Source: Maccoyibacter intestinihominis
GTDB lineage: Bacteria; Bacillota; Clostridia; Lachnospirales; Lachnospiraceae
Assembly (NCBI RefSeq): GCF_040096355.1
Contig: NZ_JBBMEX010000011.1
Coordinates: 37,910-101,909, forward strand
DNA length: 64,000 nt
Reading direction: 5' to 3'
In this document: positions 43,851-52,246 of the stretch, one piece after another
Layout: every line of letters begins with the position of its first letter
Position numbering within the stretch: the first letter of the stretch is position 1
The notes under the pieces: model-generated
Database searches by the model: none
Told to the model about the DNA's origin: nothing
What the model saw: only the letters and a program-made list of their open reading frames with translations
Translations under genes and position numbers: made by a program

Positions 43851-44857
43851 CAGAAGATGAAAAAGTAGACTTTGTCATTCTCTGGGTAGACGGAAATGAC
43901 CCTGAGTGGCAGGCAAGTAAAGCAAAATATACTGCCGATAAAGGACAGGATGCTTCCGCAAACCGTTATCGGGAATGGGAGAACTTAAAGTACTGGTTTC
44001 GCGGAGTGGAAAAATTCGCACCGTGGGTCAACAACGTCTATTTTGTAACCTGTGGTCATTATCCGGAGTGGCTGAACTTAGAGCATCCGAAGCTGCGTTT
44101 TGTCAGGCATGAGGATTTTATCCCAAAGGAATGTCTGCCGACGTTCAGTTCCCGTCCGATCGACATGAACCTGCACCGGATCGAGGAGTTAAGTGAACAT
44201 TTCGTCTATTTTAATGACGATATGTTTCTGATCGACAAGGTGGAAAAGACGGACTTTTTCAGAAATGGAAAGCCGTGTGACATGTTATGCGAATATCCGC
44301 TGGGATTTTCCGGAAAAACCTATGTATTTTCGCATACGATGGTCAACAACATGAACCTGATGGGTAAATACTTTAAACGGAAACAGATCAAAAAGGATTT
44401 AAAGAAGAAAATGTTAAGTCCCAAATACGGAAAATATGCAATATACAACTGGATCATGTATATGCTGCCGTTCCCAAACCTGATCGGAGTCTTAAGCCAT
44501 CATCTTCCGATGGCAAACTTAAAGTCCACCTATCAGGAGTTCTGGGAAAAAGAGCCGGAAATCTTAAATGAGACGATTTCCCACAGATTCCGTTCCATTT
44601 CGGATGTCAATCAGTTTGTATTCCGCTACTGGAACCTGTTCCGCGGTAATTTTGAACCGTTTAATGTGTTAAAGTTAGGAAAGATGTATGCCGTCGGTGC
44701 AGACAATCGGGAATTGTATGATACGATCCGCAACCAGAAAAAACGGATGATCTGCATTAACGATACCTGTACTCAGGAAGAATTTGAAGAGGCAAAACCA
44801 AAGGTGATCGAATGCTTTGAGCATATCCTTCCGGAAAAATCATCCTTTGAATTATAA
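43838..44857 (+). CDS. Stealth-family sugar-1-phosphate transferase
   Basis: 339 residues. The conserved region 1 motif DFVILWVDGNDPEW (about 10-23) and region 2 (RIEELSEHFVYFNDDMFL, about 113-130, with the NDD metal motif) are clear. Later conserved regions follow, including SHHLPMANLKSTY. Family members transfer hexose-1-phosphate from a nucleotide sugar, making phosphodiester-linked capsules, or in eukaryotes the GlcNAc-1-phosphate transferase reaction. A phosphodiester in the glycan is therefore likely. It is coupled to the GT4 gene upstream and followed by the flippase. Confidence 0.9.
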   Translation: MGKIAEDEKVDFVILWVDGNDPEWQASKAKYTADKGQDASANRYREWENLKYWFRGVEKFAPWVNNVYFVTCGHYPEWLNLEHPKLRFVRHEDFIPKECLPTFSSRPIDMNLHRIEELSEHFVYFNDDMFLIDKVEKTDFFRNGKPCDMLCEYPLGFSGKTYVFSHTMVNNMNLMGKYFKRKQIKKDLKKKMLSPKYGKYAIYNWIMYMLPFPNLIGVLSHHLPMANLKSTYQEFWEKEPEILNETISHRFRSISDVNQFVFRYWNLFRGNFEPFNVLKLGKMYAVGADNRELYDTIRNQKKRMICINDTCTQEEFEEAKPKVIECFEHILPEKSSFEL

Positions 44858-44878
44858 AAAGAGCATTGAGGCGAAAGC

Positions 44879-46309
44879 ATGAGCAGTATTAAGAAAAATT
44901 TTTCATATAATCTGGTATATCAGATATTAAATCTTGTTATTTTGCTGGTAACATCCCCCTATATCGCAAGGGTACTCGGACCGGATAAGAGCGGAATTTA
45001 TTCTTACACCTATTCAGTAGCGAATTTTTTCCTGTTAGCGGCAATGCTGGGAGTGAACAATTACGGAAACCGGAGTATTGCACTGATCCGTGATGACAAA
45101 GAGAAGCTGTCTAAGACCTTTTCAAGTATCTATGTACTCCAGCTTCTGACCTCGGCAATTTCCGTAACTGCCTATGTCATCTATTTAGTATGGATCATTG
45201 ATGCGAACCGTACCGTGGCATTAGTACAGGGAGTGTACCTGATGTCCGCAGCCTTTGATATTAACTGGTTCTTTTTCGGATTAGAAAAATTCAAGCTGAC
45301 CGTTACCAGAAATATGGTCATCCGTATTTTGTCCTTAGTTGGTATCTTCGTATTTGTAAAAGACCAGAGTGATTTAATCTTATATACATTTGTTATGGCG
45401 GGCAGCCAGTTGTTAAGTACATTGGCACTCTGGCCATATGTCAGAAAATTAACAAAGTTCCGGAGACCGACCTGGGCAGAGGTGGCACACCACATCAAGC
45501 CGAATCTGGTATTGTTCATTCCGGTACTGGCGATCAGTATCTACAATGTCATGGACAAGATTATGTTAGGAATTATGAGTACGGATGCACAGGTAGGTTA
45601 CTATGAATATTCCGAGAGAATTTTGCAGATCCCTATGGCGATCATCAATGCACTTGGAATGGTTATGCTACCAAGAATGTCCAATCTCGTACAAAAGGGA
45701 GAAAAGGAACTCAGCAGAAAATATATTGCAAATTCCATGTATTTTACGATCTGGATCTCCATGGCAACGACGTTTGGATTAGCAGCCATTGCACCGGTAT
45801 TTACCGTGGTATTTTACGGAAAACAATATACGGCATGTATTGCCCTGATCACGGCGTTAACCGTCATGATCCCTTGTAAGGCATGGGCAAATGTCGTGCG
45901 TACCCAGTATCTGCTTCCAAACAGCCAGGATATGATCTATGTCGTATCGGTGATCGCGGGAGCAGTGGTTAATGTCATCTTAAATGCGATACTGATCATA
46001 CGTTATGATGCAATGGGAGCAGTCATCGCAACAATCTTTGCCGAATATACGGTAATGTTGATTCAGACCTTTAAGACCAGAAAAGAGTTAGAATTTGGAA
46101 ATTATCTGAAAAAAGGTTGGATATATGTTGTATTTGGAATTATAATGTATATAGCAGTATCTTTTATAGGAAATGGAAGAAAAGCATCTGTGCTTCTGCT
46201 TTTGATCGAACTGGCAGCAGGTGGTGTAGTTTATTGTGGATTGTCCGTGGTGTATCTGTTAGTCACAGGTCAGATGAAGAAGTATTTGAAGAAAAAAATT
46301 AAGACATGA
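44879..46309 (+). CDS. Wzx-like oligosaccharide flippase
   Basis: 476 residues with about 14 membrane helices. The N-terminus (NLVYQILNLVILLVTSPYIA, then RVLGPDKSGIYSY, about 10-42) is typical of the MATE-like polysaccharide flippases (RfbX/Wzx). It moves undecaprenyl-diphosphate-linked units outward. The last part (GIIMYIAVSFIGNGRK) is also found as a partial copy at 47511-47581, after the acyltransferase. A TATAAT 18 bases after a TTGGAT inside the 3' end (46117-46146) may work as an internal promoter. No Wzy polymerase was clearly recognised. Confidence 0.92.
   Translation: MSSIKKNFSYNLVYQILNLVILLVTSPYIARVLGPDKSGIYSYTYSVANFFLLAAMLGVNNYGNRSIALIRDDKEKLSKTFSSIYVLQLLTSAISVTAYVIYLVWIIDANRTVALVQGVYLMSAAFDINWFFFGLEKFKLTVTRNMVIRILSLVGIFVFVKDQSDLILYTFVMAGSQLLSTLALWPYVRKLTKFRRPTWAEVAHHIKPNLVLFIPVLAISIYNVMDKIMLGIMSTDAQVGYYEYSERILQIPMAIINALGMVMLPRMSNLVQKGEKELSRKYIANSMYFTIWISMATTFGLAAIAPVFTVVFYGKQYTACIALITALTVMIPCKAWANVVRTQYLLPNSQDMIYVVSVIAGAVVNVILNAILIIRYDAMGAVIATIFAEYTVMLIQTFKTRKELEFGNYLKKGWIYVVFGIIMYIAVSFIGNGRKASVLLLLIELAAGGVVYCGLSVVYLLVTGQMKKYLKKKIKT
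46115..46183. repeat. Direct repeat copy A (inside flippase 3' end)
   Basis: About 70 bases here recur at 47511-47581, with a 35-base identical core (46130-46164 with 47525-47559) and close similarity on both sides. The two copies flank the acyltransferase gene. Confidence 0.88.
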
Positions 46310-46328
46310 AAAATACGAGGAGAGTAGT

Positions 46329-46406
46329 ATGAGAGGAAACAGAGGAAAATGCTTTGCTCTGTTCTTGAGCAAAGAAATAGGAGGAGTTACATCATGGAAA
46401 AAGTAA
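46329..46406 (+). CDS. Short leader ORF with internal hairpin
   Basis: A 25-codon frame begins with ATG 46329 after GGAGAG and ends with TAA overlapping the acyltransferase start (46394). Inside it, CTTTGCTC (46352-46359) and GAGCAAAG (46367-46374) form a perfect 8-bp hairpin just before the AGGAGGAG site of the next gene. Ribosomes on the short frame could open or shield that region. It is unproven as a gene and resembles no known peptide. Confidence 0.35.
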   Translation: MRGNRGKCFALFLSKEIGGVTSWKK

Positions 46407-47494
46407 AGGCACAAAAGAGAAATGGAGAATTGGATTTTTTTAAACTGCTTTTTTGCATCGTCGTTATCAGTTTTCATTCAGGATACTTTATACAGTCAGA
46501 AAATGGGTATTTTAAAGGTGGAAGTATTGCAGTAGATTTTTTCTTTGTTGTTTCAGGGGTTATGATGGCGAGGAATGCAGCCAAAAAAGCATATGAAGAA
46601 AATTTAGGTATAGATACCTTTGAGTTTATGAAAAAAAAGATTTTAAGATTTATGCCCGATATTTATGTTGCATGGGTCATCGCATTTGTGGTTAAGCACT
46701 GGCATTTTGTTTCTTGGAAACAGGTAGTAAAAGACCTTTTTGCATCTATCTGGGAACTGCTGTTTTTAACCAATACAGGAATTGTGGGTTATTCGCCAAA
46801 TGATGCCAGTTATTTGTCAAATGATGCCACCTGGTATATCTCGGCAATGATTTTGAGCATGCTGTTATTGTGGCCGCTGCTTAGAAAATACAAGGAGAAT
46901 TTTTTCTATATTATAGCACCATTGATGATTTGCTTTCTTTTAGGATACAGTTATCAAAAATTTCCTTCTCTCAGAAGACCTATGAAATGGCAGGGGTTGT
47001 GCTTGCGTTCTATGATAAGGGGAACCATGGAAATCTGCATGGGATGTCTTTCCTTTCGAATGGCAGAATTTATGAAAAAAATATCTTTTAACAATGTAGC
47101 AAAGACATTGTTATTTTTCGTGTCCTGGATGGGATATGGTGGTGTTATCTGGTATAGCTACAGTCATACAGGTTCAAAGGCAGACTGGATACTGCTTATG
47201 ATTCTCTGGCTCTCTGTGACTATCACCTGCAGTGAACAATCTATTGTTATGCCATTGTTTTCCCATAAATTATTTTCGTGGTTTGGAAGTTTTAGCTTTT
47301 CCTTGTATTTGGGACATGGATTCTGGGCTAAGGAGATGAGAAATCTTTTTCCACAGATGGGTGAGGGAAGAATGCTTATACTCTATGTGATACTGGCGGT
47401 GGTAACAGGACTGTTTATCCAGTACACTTCCCTGGGATTGAGAAAATTCTGGAAAGTAAAGGGCGAGGCAGTTAAAAGAATATTTATCGAGTAA
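46394..47494 (+). CDS. Membrane acyltransferase, OafA/acyltransferase-3 family
   Basis: 366 residues with about 10 membrane helices. The active-site histidine sits in VISFHSGYF (His near 24), and KGGSIAVDFFFVVSGVMMAR (about 41-60) is the classic second motif. Such enzymes O-acetylate or O-succinylate sugars of surface polymers. ATG 46394 follows AGGAGGAG; the frame could open earlier at 46349. The gene looks richer in A/T-ending codons than its neighbours and is flanked by copies of the flippase 3' end, so it may have been inserted. Confidence 0.9.
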   Translation: MEKVKAQKRNGELDFFKLLFCIVVISFHSGYFIQSENGYFKGGSIAVDFFFVVSGVMMARNAAKKAYEENLGIDTFEFMKKKILRFMPDIYVAWVIAFVVKHWHFVSWKQVVKDLFASIWELLFLTNTGIVGYSPNDASYLSNDATWYISAMILSMLLLWPLLRKYKENFFYIIAPLMICFLLGYSYQKFPSLRRPMKWQGLCLRSMIRGTMEICMGCLSFRMAEFMKKISFNNVAKTLLFFVSWMGYGGVIWYSYSHTGSKADWILLMILWLSVTITCSEQSIVMPLFSHKLFSWFGSFSFSLYLGHGFWAKEMRNLFPQMGEGRMLILYVILAVVTGLFIQYTSLGLRKFWKVKGEAVKRIFIE

Positions 47495-47510
47495 GAGAAA
47501 AGAAAAATAT

Positions 47511-47581
47511 GGTTGGATAATGTAGTATTTGGAATTATAATGTATATAGCAGTATCTTTCATAGGCAATGGAGGAACAAGC
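47511..47581 (+). pseudogene. Flippase 3'-end remnant (direct repeat copy B)
   Basis: This stretch translates to VFGIIMYIAVSFIGNGG, the same residues as in the flippase near its C-terminus, then diverges. It has no start or upstream coding part. It carries TTGGAT-N17-TATAAT (47513-47541), a better-spaced promoter than in copy A (18 bases), positioned to drive the first beta-helix gene. Confidence 0.8.
47513..47541 (+). promoter_or_regulatory. Possible promoter of the beta-helix genes
   Basis: TTGGAT (47513-47518) and TATAAT (47536-47541) are 17 bases apart, 57 bases before the ATG at 47599. It lies wholly within the flippase remnant. Confidence 0.55.
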
Positions 47582-47598
47582 AAAGGAAGGAGAGGACT

Positions 47599-49851
47599 AT
47601 GAAAAGACGAATTAACAGACGAAATGGAGTTGGAATTCTTATGGCAGCCGTTGTGGCAGCCGGAAGTTTACAGGTTCCGGCATTGGCACAGGTAGAGGCA
47701 GCGGAGAGTGTTCCGGTCGTAGAGACAACAACGTTAGAGGATGGCAACTTAGGAGCAGCAAGCTCTCAGGGAGCACAGTTAAACTTCAGTAATATCGGTG
47801 CAACCTACAACGTAAAAGACTATGGTGCAAGTACTTCTTTGGATGATAACTATCCTGCATTTCAGGCAGCACTGGATGCGGCAAATAAGTATCAGAAAAA
47901 ACATCCGGGTTCACAGTGTAAGGTCGTGATACCGAAAGGAACTTACCGCATCAAAGGCGAAAGCAGTCACGGATTGATCGTATACAGCAACACCTGGATT
48001 TATGCAGAGGGTGCAACCATTAAGAGAAGAAGTGATTATAACTGGCATCTGATGCAGACCGACATGGGTGGAAAAGGCTACAATGTTACCCGGAATGTTA
48101 AAATCGAAGGTGGAATCTGGGATGGACAGGGAGCGGAAACCAAGAATACCAACTCCGTATTCCGCTTTGCGCATGCATCCAACATGGCATTTATCAACTG
48201 TACTGTACAGAACAGCTTTAATGCTCACATCATAGAGCTGGGTGGTGTGAAAGGCTTTACAGCGCAGGGATGTACGGTCAGAAAATACAGTCAGAATGAT
48301 TCCAGCTTAAAGAAAGAAGCAATCCAGTTAGATATCTGCAATAACAAGAGCATCATGCCGGGAACGACCAGTGATGATGCCCTTTGCAGTGATGTATTGA
48401 TAGAAAATAATACATTTACGGATTTGTATCGTGCAGTGGGAAGCCATTCCGCAGTCGTTGGTTTATACTATGACAATGTTGTGATTCGTAATAATGTATT
48501 TTCCAATATCAAAGGAAAAGCAATTAATACATACAATTACACCAATTGCATCATCAGCGGCAACACCTTTACAAACTGCTGTGAAGCGATCGACTTCAGA
48601 GCCATGAGCATGAATAAGCAGTATAACGGAAGTTTTTATGCACCGGCAAATGGAAGCACACCAAAGGCAGGCGGTTTAAAAGCAAATCTGTTGATCTCTA
48701 AGAATAAGATCACTACGGATACCGCATCAGGTCATGAGGCACCGGACGCAGCCATCCGTGTATTCGGAGCAAAAGTAGACAGTGCTTATTATGCAAACGG
48801 CAAACTGGCAATTCCGAAGGGTAATTATTATGTAGAAGGTGTCCGCATTGAGAACAACACCATCTCAGGAAAAGCAAACGGTATTTCCTTAGGTGATGTC
48901 AGAGGTGCAACTCTCAGCAATAATACGATCACCGGATGTAAGAGAAGCGGTGTCCAGATCGCAGATGGTTCCAAAGTAACGATTTCCGGAGGAAAGATCC
49001 AGAAGAATACACGCAACGGTGTATTAGTAGAGAAAAATTCAGAGGCTTATTTCAAAGGCGGAAGAATTGAAAAGAACTCTGTCAACGGTATCAATGTAAC
49101 CAAGAGTAAGATCAGCGTTTCCAATAAATGTATCATTGCACAGAATAAGAGCCATGGAATCAGCCTGACAGATAAATCCAAGGGATGTAAGATCTCTTCC
49201 GCAGAGATCAAAAATAACAGCGGTAACGGAATTGCGATGAATAAAGGCTCCGTACTTACCATGACAGGCGGTACGGTAAGCAGTAATAAGAAAAACGGTA
49301 TTTCCGTCACAGCAAGTAATTTAACAGCTAAGAAGATTACCGTAAACAACAACAAAGAGAATGGAATCGGATTTTCAAGTTCTTCTAAGGGAACGGTCAA
49401 CAGCAGTAAGATTACGAAGAATAAAAAATCCGGAATCACTGCAAATAGTGGAAATTTGAATATTTCATCCAATACGATCGAGAATAACAAGAAATATGGA
49501 ATCTCATTAGCAGGCAGTGCAAAAGCATCTTCTCTGACAAAGAACACCTTATCCAATGAAGGAAAGAATGAGATCGTAGTCAGCGGAGGAGCAAAAGCAC
49601 CGGTAAAAACAACCGTTTCCACAAAACTGAATGCAGTAACTTCTAACATGAAACAGGTAACCGGATCTGCACATCCAAAGTCAAAGCTGACCGTAAAGGC
49701 AGGAAGTAAGAAGATTGGAACCGGAGTGGCACAGAATTCCGGAAGCTATGTCATTAAGATCAAAAAGCAGAAAAAAGGTACAACCATTGGTGTCTACAGC
49801 ACAGATGCAAAGAAGAATATCTATCAGCGGACGGTGAAAGTAGGCAAATAG
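47599..49851 (+). CDS. Secreted right-handed beta-helix protein 1
   Basis: 750 residues. A signal peptide (basic start, hydrophobic core about 12-29, likely cut after ALAQVEA) leads to a pectate-lyase/epimerase-like beta-helix. The opening motif VKDYGASTSLDDNYPAFQAA (about 74-93) is typical of such folds. Many short repeats follow, of the kind xNxISGxxxGI, more than a dozen between 180 and 660. The last 80 residues form an Ig-like beta domain. Family members lyse, epimerise or bind uronic-acid-type glycans. No sorting signal was seen, so it is probably released or held by the glycan. AAGGAGAGG precedes the ATG. Whether it is active on the local polymer is inference. Confidence 0.85.
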   Translation: MKRRINRRNGVGILMAAVVAAGSLQVPALAQVEAAESVPVVETTTLEDGNLGAASSQGAQLNFSNIGATYNVKDYGASTSLDDNYPAFQAALDAANKYQKKHPGSQCKVVIPKGTYRIKGESSHGLIVYSNTWIYAEGATIKRRSDYNWHLMQTDMGGKGYNVTRNVKIEGGIWDGQGAETKNTNSVFRFAHASNMAFINCTVQNSFNAHIIELGGVKGFTAQGCTVRKYSQNDSSLKKEAIQLDICNNKSIMPGTTSDDALCSDVLIENNTFTDLYRAVGSHSAVVGLYYDNVVIRNNVFSNIKGKAINTYNYTNCIISGNTFTNCCEAIDFRAMSMNKQYNGSFYAPANGSTPKAGGLKANLLISKNKITTDTASGHEAPDAAIRVFGAKVDSAYYANGKLAIPKGNYYVEGVRIENNTISGKANGISLGDVRGATLSNNTITGCKRSGVQIADGSKVTISGGKIQKNTRNGVLVEKNSEAYFKGGRIEKNSVNGINVTKSKISVSNKCIIAQNKSHGISLTDKSKGCKISSAEIKNNSGNGIAMNKGSVLTMTGGTVSSNKKNGISVTASNLTAKKITVNNNKENGIGFSSSSKGTVNSSKITKNKKSGITANSGNLNISSNTIENNKKYGISLAGSAKASSLTKNTLSNEGKNEIVVSGGAKAPVKTTVSTKLNAVTSNMKQVTGSAHPKSKLTVKAGSKKIGTGVAQNSGSYVIKIKKQKKGTTIGVYSTDAKKNIYQRTVKVGK

Positions 49852-49867
49852 ATAAAGGAAATACAGG

Positions 49868-52159
49868 ATGCGAAAAAGAGGCTCGAAATGGATTTTGGGA
49901 GTCATACTTCTGGCGGGGTGCCTGCTATACGGGCAGATGACAGTGTCTGCAAAAGAGCAGGAACCGATGACCGTTGAGACAACCCGGAGACAGGCGAAAG
50001 CCACAGGTGCAAGACTGAACTTTACAAATGTAAAAAAGGAGTTCAACGTATTGGATTACGGTGCATCTGTAACATCTAAAAACAATTATAAGGCGTTTCA
50101 AAAGACAATTGATGAAGCCCATAAGTATCAACAGAAACACCCGGATGAGCAGTGTAAGATTGTGATTCCGGGTGGAGTCTATGATGTGAAGGATAAGGAC
50201 GGACATGGTCTGATCATTTACAGCAATCTCTGGATTTATGCACAGGGGGCAACAATCCGCAGAACGACGCCGTATAAGCGGAATCTGATGCAGACCGTTG
50301 GAACGGGAGGCGGATACGCCGGTACCAAAAATGTTCTGATCGAAGGTGGGATCTGGGATGGACTTGGAAGTGTGACGAAGAACACCAATCCGATCTTTAG
50401 GTTTGTCCATGCTTCGGATATTGAATTTTTGAACTGTACGGTGCAGAACAGTTTTAATGCACATCATCTTGAAATGGGCGGCATTAAAGGGCTGTCCATT
50501 TTAGGCTGTACTTTCAGCGACTACAGTCAGGATAAAGCGTCTTTGAAAAAAGAGGCAGTTCAGTTAGATATCTGCAATAACAGTTCTATTATGCCGGGAT
50601 GTGAGGTGTATGATGATGCACGGTGTCAGAATGTATTGATCAAAAATAATACATTTACGGAGTTATACCGGGCAATCGGAACACATTCGGCAGTCGTAGG
50701 AAAGTATATGAGTAATATTACGATCAGCGACAATTTTTTCTCCGATATCAAAGGAAAAGCAATCGGAATGTATAATTACAAAAATTGCAATATTGTACAT
50801 AATACCTTTGTAGACTGTAGTGAGGCAATCGACTTTCGTAGTGTCAGTATGTCAGATTCTTATGGGAAGAATTTTTATGCACCGGCGGATGGAAGCAAGG
50901 TAAAAGCACAGCCTTTAACGGCAAATCTGGTCATTGCGGATAATGTCATCAGAAAGGACCGGATGAGTGGACATGATACCGGAGGTGCCATGATCCGGGT
51001 ATTTGGAACGCATGTGCGTACATCTTATACATCAAATGGCAAGACCATCGTACCGGCAGGCGACTATTCAATTAAGAATGTCGTGATCGAGCGTAACCGT
51101 GTGTCCGGCAAAGCGGCAGGGATCATATTGAATGATGTAAAAAATGCAACGCTGCGAAATAATATCATCTATGAATGTGACAAACACGGATTGCAGATCA
51201 CGGAAAATTCAACGGTAACTCTCAAAGGGACCAATAAAATATACAGTAATGAAAAGAATGGGATTTCCTGTGGTTCTTCGAAATTAAAGCTACAGGGTTC
51301 CACAAAGATATACCGAAATGGTGCTACGGGTCTTTATATCTATAAGTCAAAAAATGCGGATATCCGAAAGCTTATCACATATTCAAATGGCGGGGCGGGT
51401 ATCACATTGACCGGAACATCCTCGGCAGTCATAAAAAATCCATCGGTCAGAGGAAATAAGCATTACGGTATTATCGCCGAGAAGAAATCAAAACTGAAAT
51501 TAGAGGGCGGTACAGTTGCAAAAAATGCTGAGAGCGGGGTTTTTGCAGCAGAACAGGCAGATGTTTCCCTACGATCCGGTGTAAAAATTGAACAGAATAA
51601 AGGAGCCGGTGTCAGTGTGTCTTCTGGTGCAGTGAAAATATATGATTGTGAAGTGCAAAAAAATAAAAAGTCAGGTGTGGAATTACAATTGTATTCTAAG
51701 GCGAATTTAAAGGGAAATACCATCATTGCTAACCGACAGTCGGGAATTTACGCAAGCACAAGCAGACTGACCATCAAAGAAAACGTGATCACCGATAACC
51801 GCAGATATGGAGTTGCCATGTATCAGGGTTCTAAGGCAACGAGCCTGAGAGACAATCAGTTCTCGAATGGGGCAAAAGAAGAAATCCTCCTTGTCGGAGG
51901 TTCGAGTGCACCGGTCAGAACGACAAAGGCGATCAGGATCAACTGGTTAGCAAGTTATTCGAACCGGATCACAGGCAGGGCACAGCCGGGAGCGAGGGTG
52001 ACTGCAAAATATGGTAACAAGAATTTAGGTTCCTCAAAAACAACGAAACAGGGAAAATATACCATTAAGATCAACAGGCAGAACCGGAATACCGTGATCA
52101 CGATAACAGCCAGAGATGGAAAGAACAATCAATTTCAAAGAGAAGCAACTGTAAGATAA
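49868..52159 (+). CDS. Secreted right-handed beta-helix protein 2 (tandem paralogue)
   Basis: 763 residues with the same plan as the preceding gene: a signal peptide (GVILLAGCLLYGQMTVSA; LAGC could also make it a lipoprotein), VLDYGASVTSKNNYKAF near 58, a long parallel beta-helix, and an 80-residue Ig-like end (VTAKYGNKNLGSS). Large blocks align closely, such as LQDICNNSSIMPG-type text in both (QLDICNNKSIMPG in the first), so the pair arose by tandem duplication. Divergence is greatest in the rung repeats after residue 440. Different specificity for the two copies is likely. The gap between the genes is 16 bases. Confidence 0.85.
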   Translation: MRKRGSKWILGVILLAGCLLYGQMTVSAKEQEPMTVETTRRQAKATGARLNFTNVKKEFNVLDYGASVTSKNNYKAFQKTIDEAHKYQQKHPDEQCKIVIPGGVYDVKDKDGHGLIIYSNLWIYAQGATIRRTTPYKRNLMQTVGTGGGYAGTKNVLIEGGIWDGLGSVTKNTNPIFRFVHASDIEFLNCTVQNSFNAHHLEMGGIKGLSILGCTFSDYSQDKASLKKEAVQLDICNNSSIMPGCEVYDDARCQNVLIKNNTFTELYRAIGTHSAVVGKYMSNITISDNFFSDIKGKAIGMYNYKNCNIVHNTFVDCSEAIDFRSVSMSDSYGKNFYAPADGSKVKAQPLTANLVIADNVIRKDRMSGHDTGGAMIRVFGTHVRTSYTSNGKTIVPAGDYSIKNVVIERNRVSGKAAGIILNDVKNATLRNNIIYECDKHGLQITENSTVTLKGTNKIYSNEKNGISCGSSKLKLQGSTKIYRNGATGLYIYKSKNADIRKLITYSNGGAGITLTGTSSAVIKNPSVRGNKHYGIIAEKKSKLKLEGGTVAKNAESGVFAAEQADVSLRSGVKIEQNKGAGVSVSSGAVKIYDCEVQKNKKSGVELQLYSKANLKGNTIIANRQSGIYASTSRLTIKENVITDNRRYGVAMYQGSKATSLRDNQFSNGAKEEILLVGGSSAPVRTTKAIRINWLASYSNRITGRAQPGARVTAKYGNKNLGSSKTTKQGKYTIKINRQNRNTVITITARDGKNNQFQREATVR

Positions 52160-52187
52160 AGTGAAAAAGATGATTTTTCAACAATTC

Positions 52188-52216
52188 TTGCAAAAGCAAG
52201 ACAGTTGTGATAAAAT
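52188..52216 (+). promoter_or_regulatory. Promoter with overlapping inverted repeat
   Basis: TTGCAA (52188-52193) and TAAAAT (52211-52216) are exactly 17 bases apart, with TG at 52208-52209 as extended -10. The -35 lies in an inverted repeat (TCTTGC at 52186-52191 with GCAAGA at 52196-52201), which could bind a regulator or act as a weak terminator of the preceding gene. Confidence 0.65.
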
Positions 52217-52246
52217 GCTTTAGATTATGCTGGGAGGAATAAACTA

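Noticed and set aside
49047..49649. A 200-codon minus-strand frame inside the first beta-helix gene
   Set aside because: It arises from the repeated Asn/Lys/Gly rungs read backwards and gives a low-complexity Leu/Phe/Pro string.
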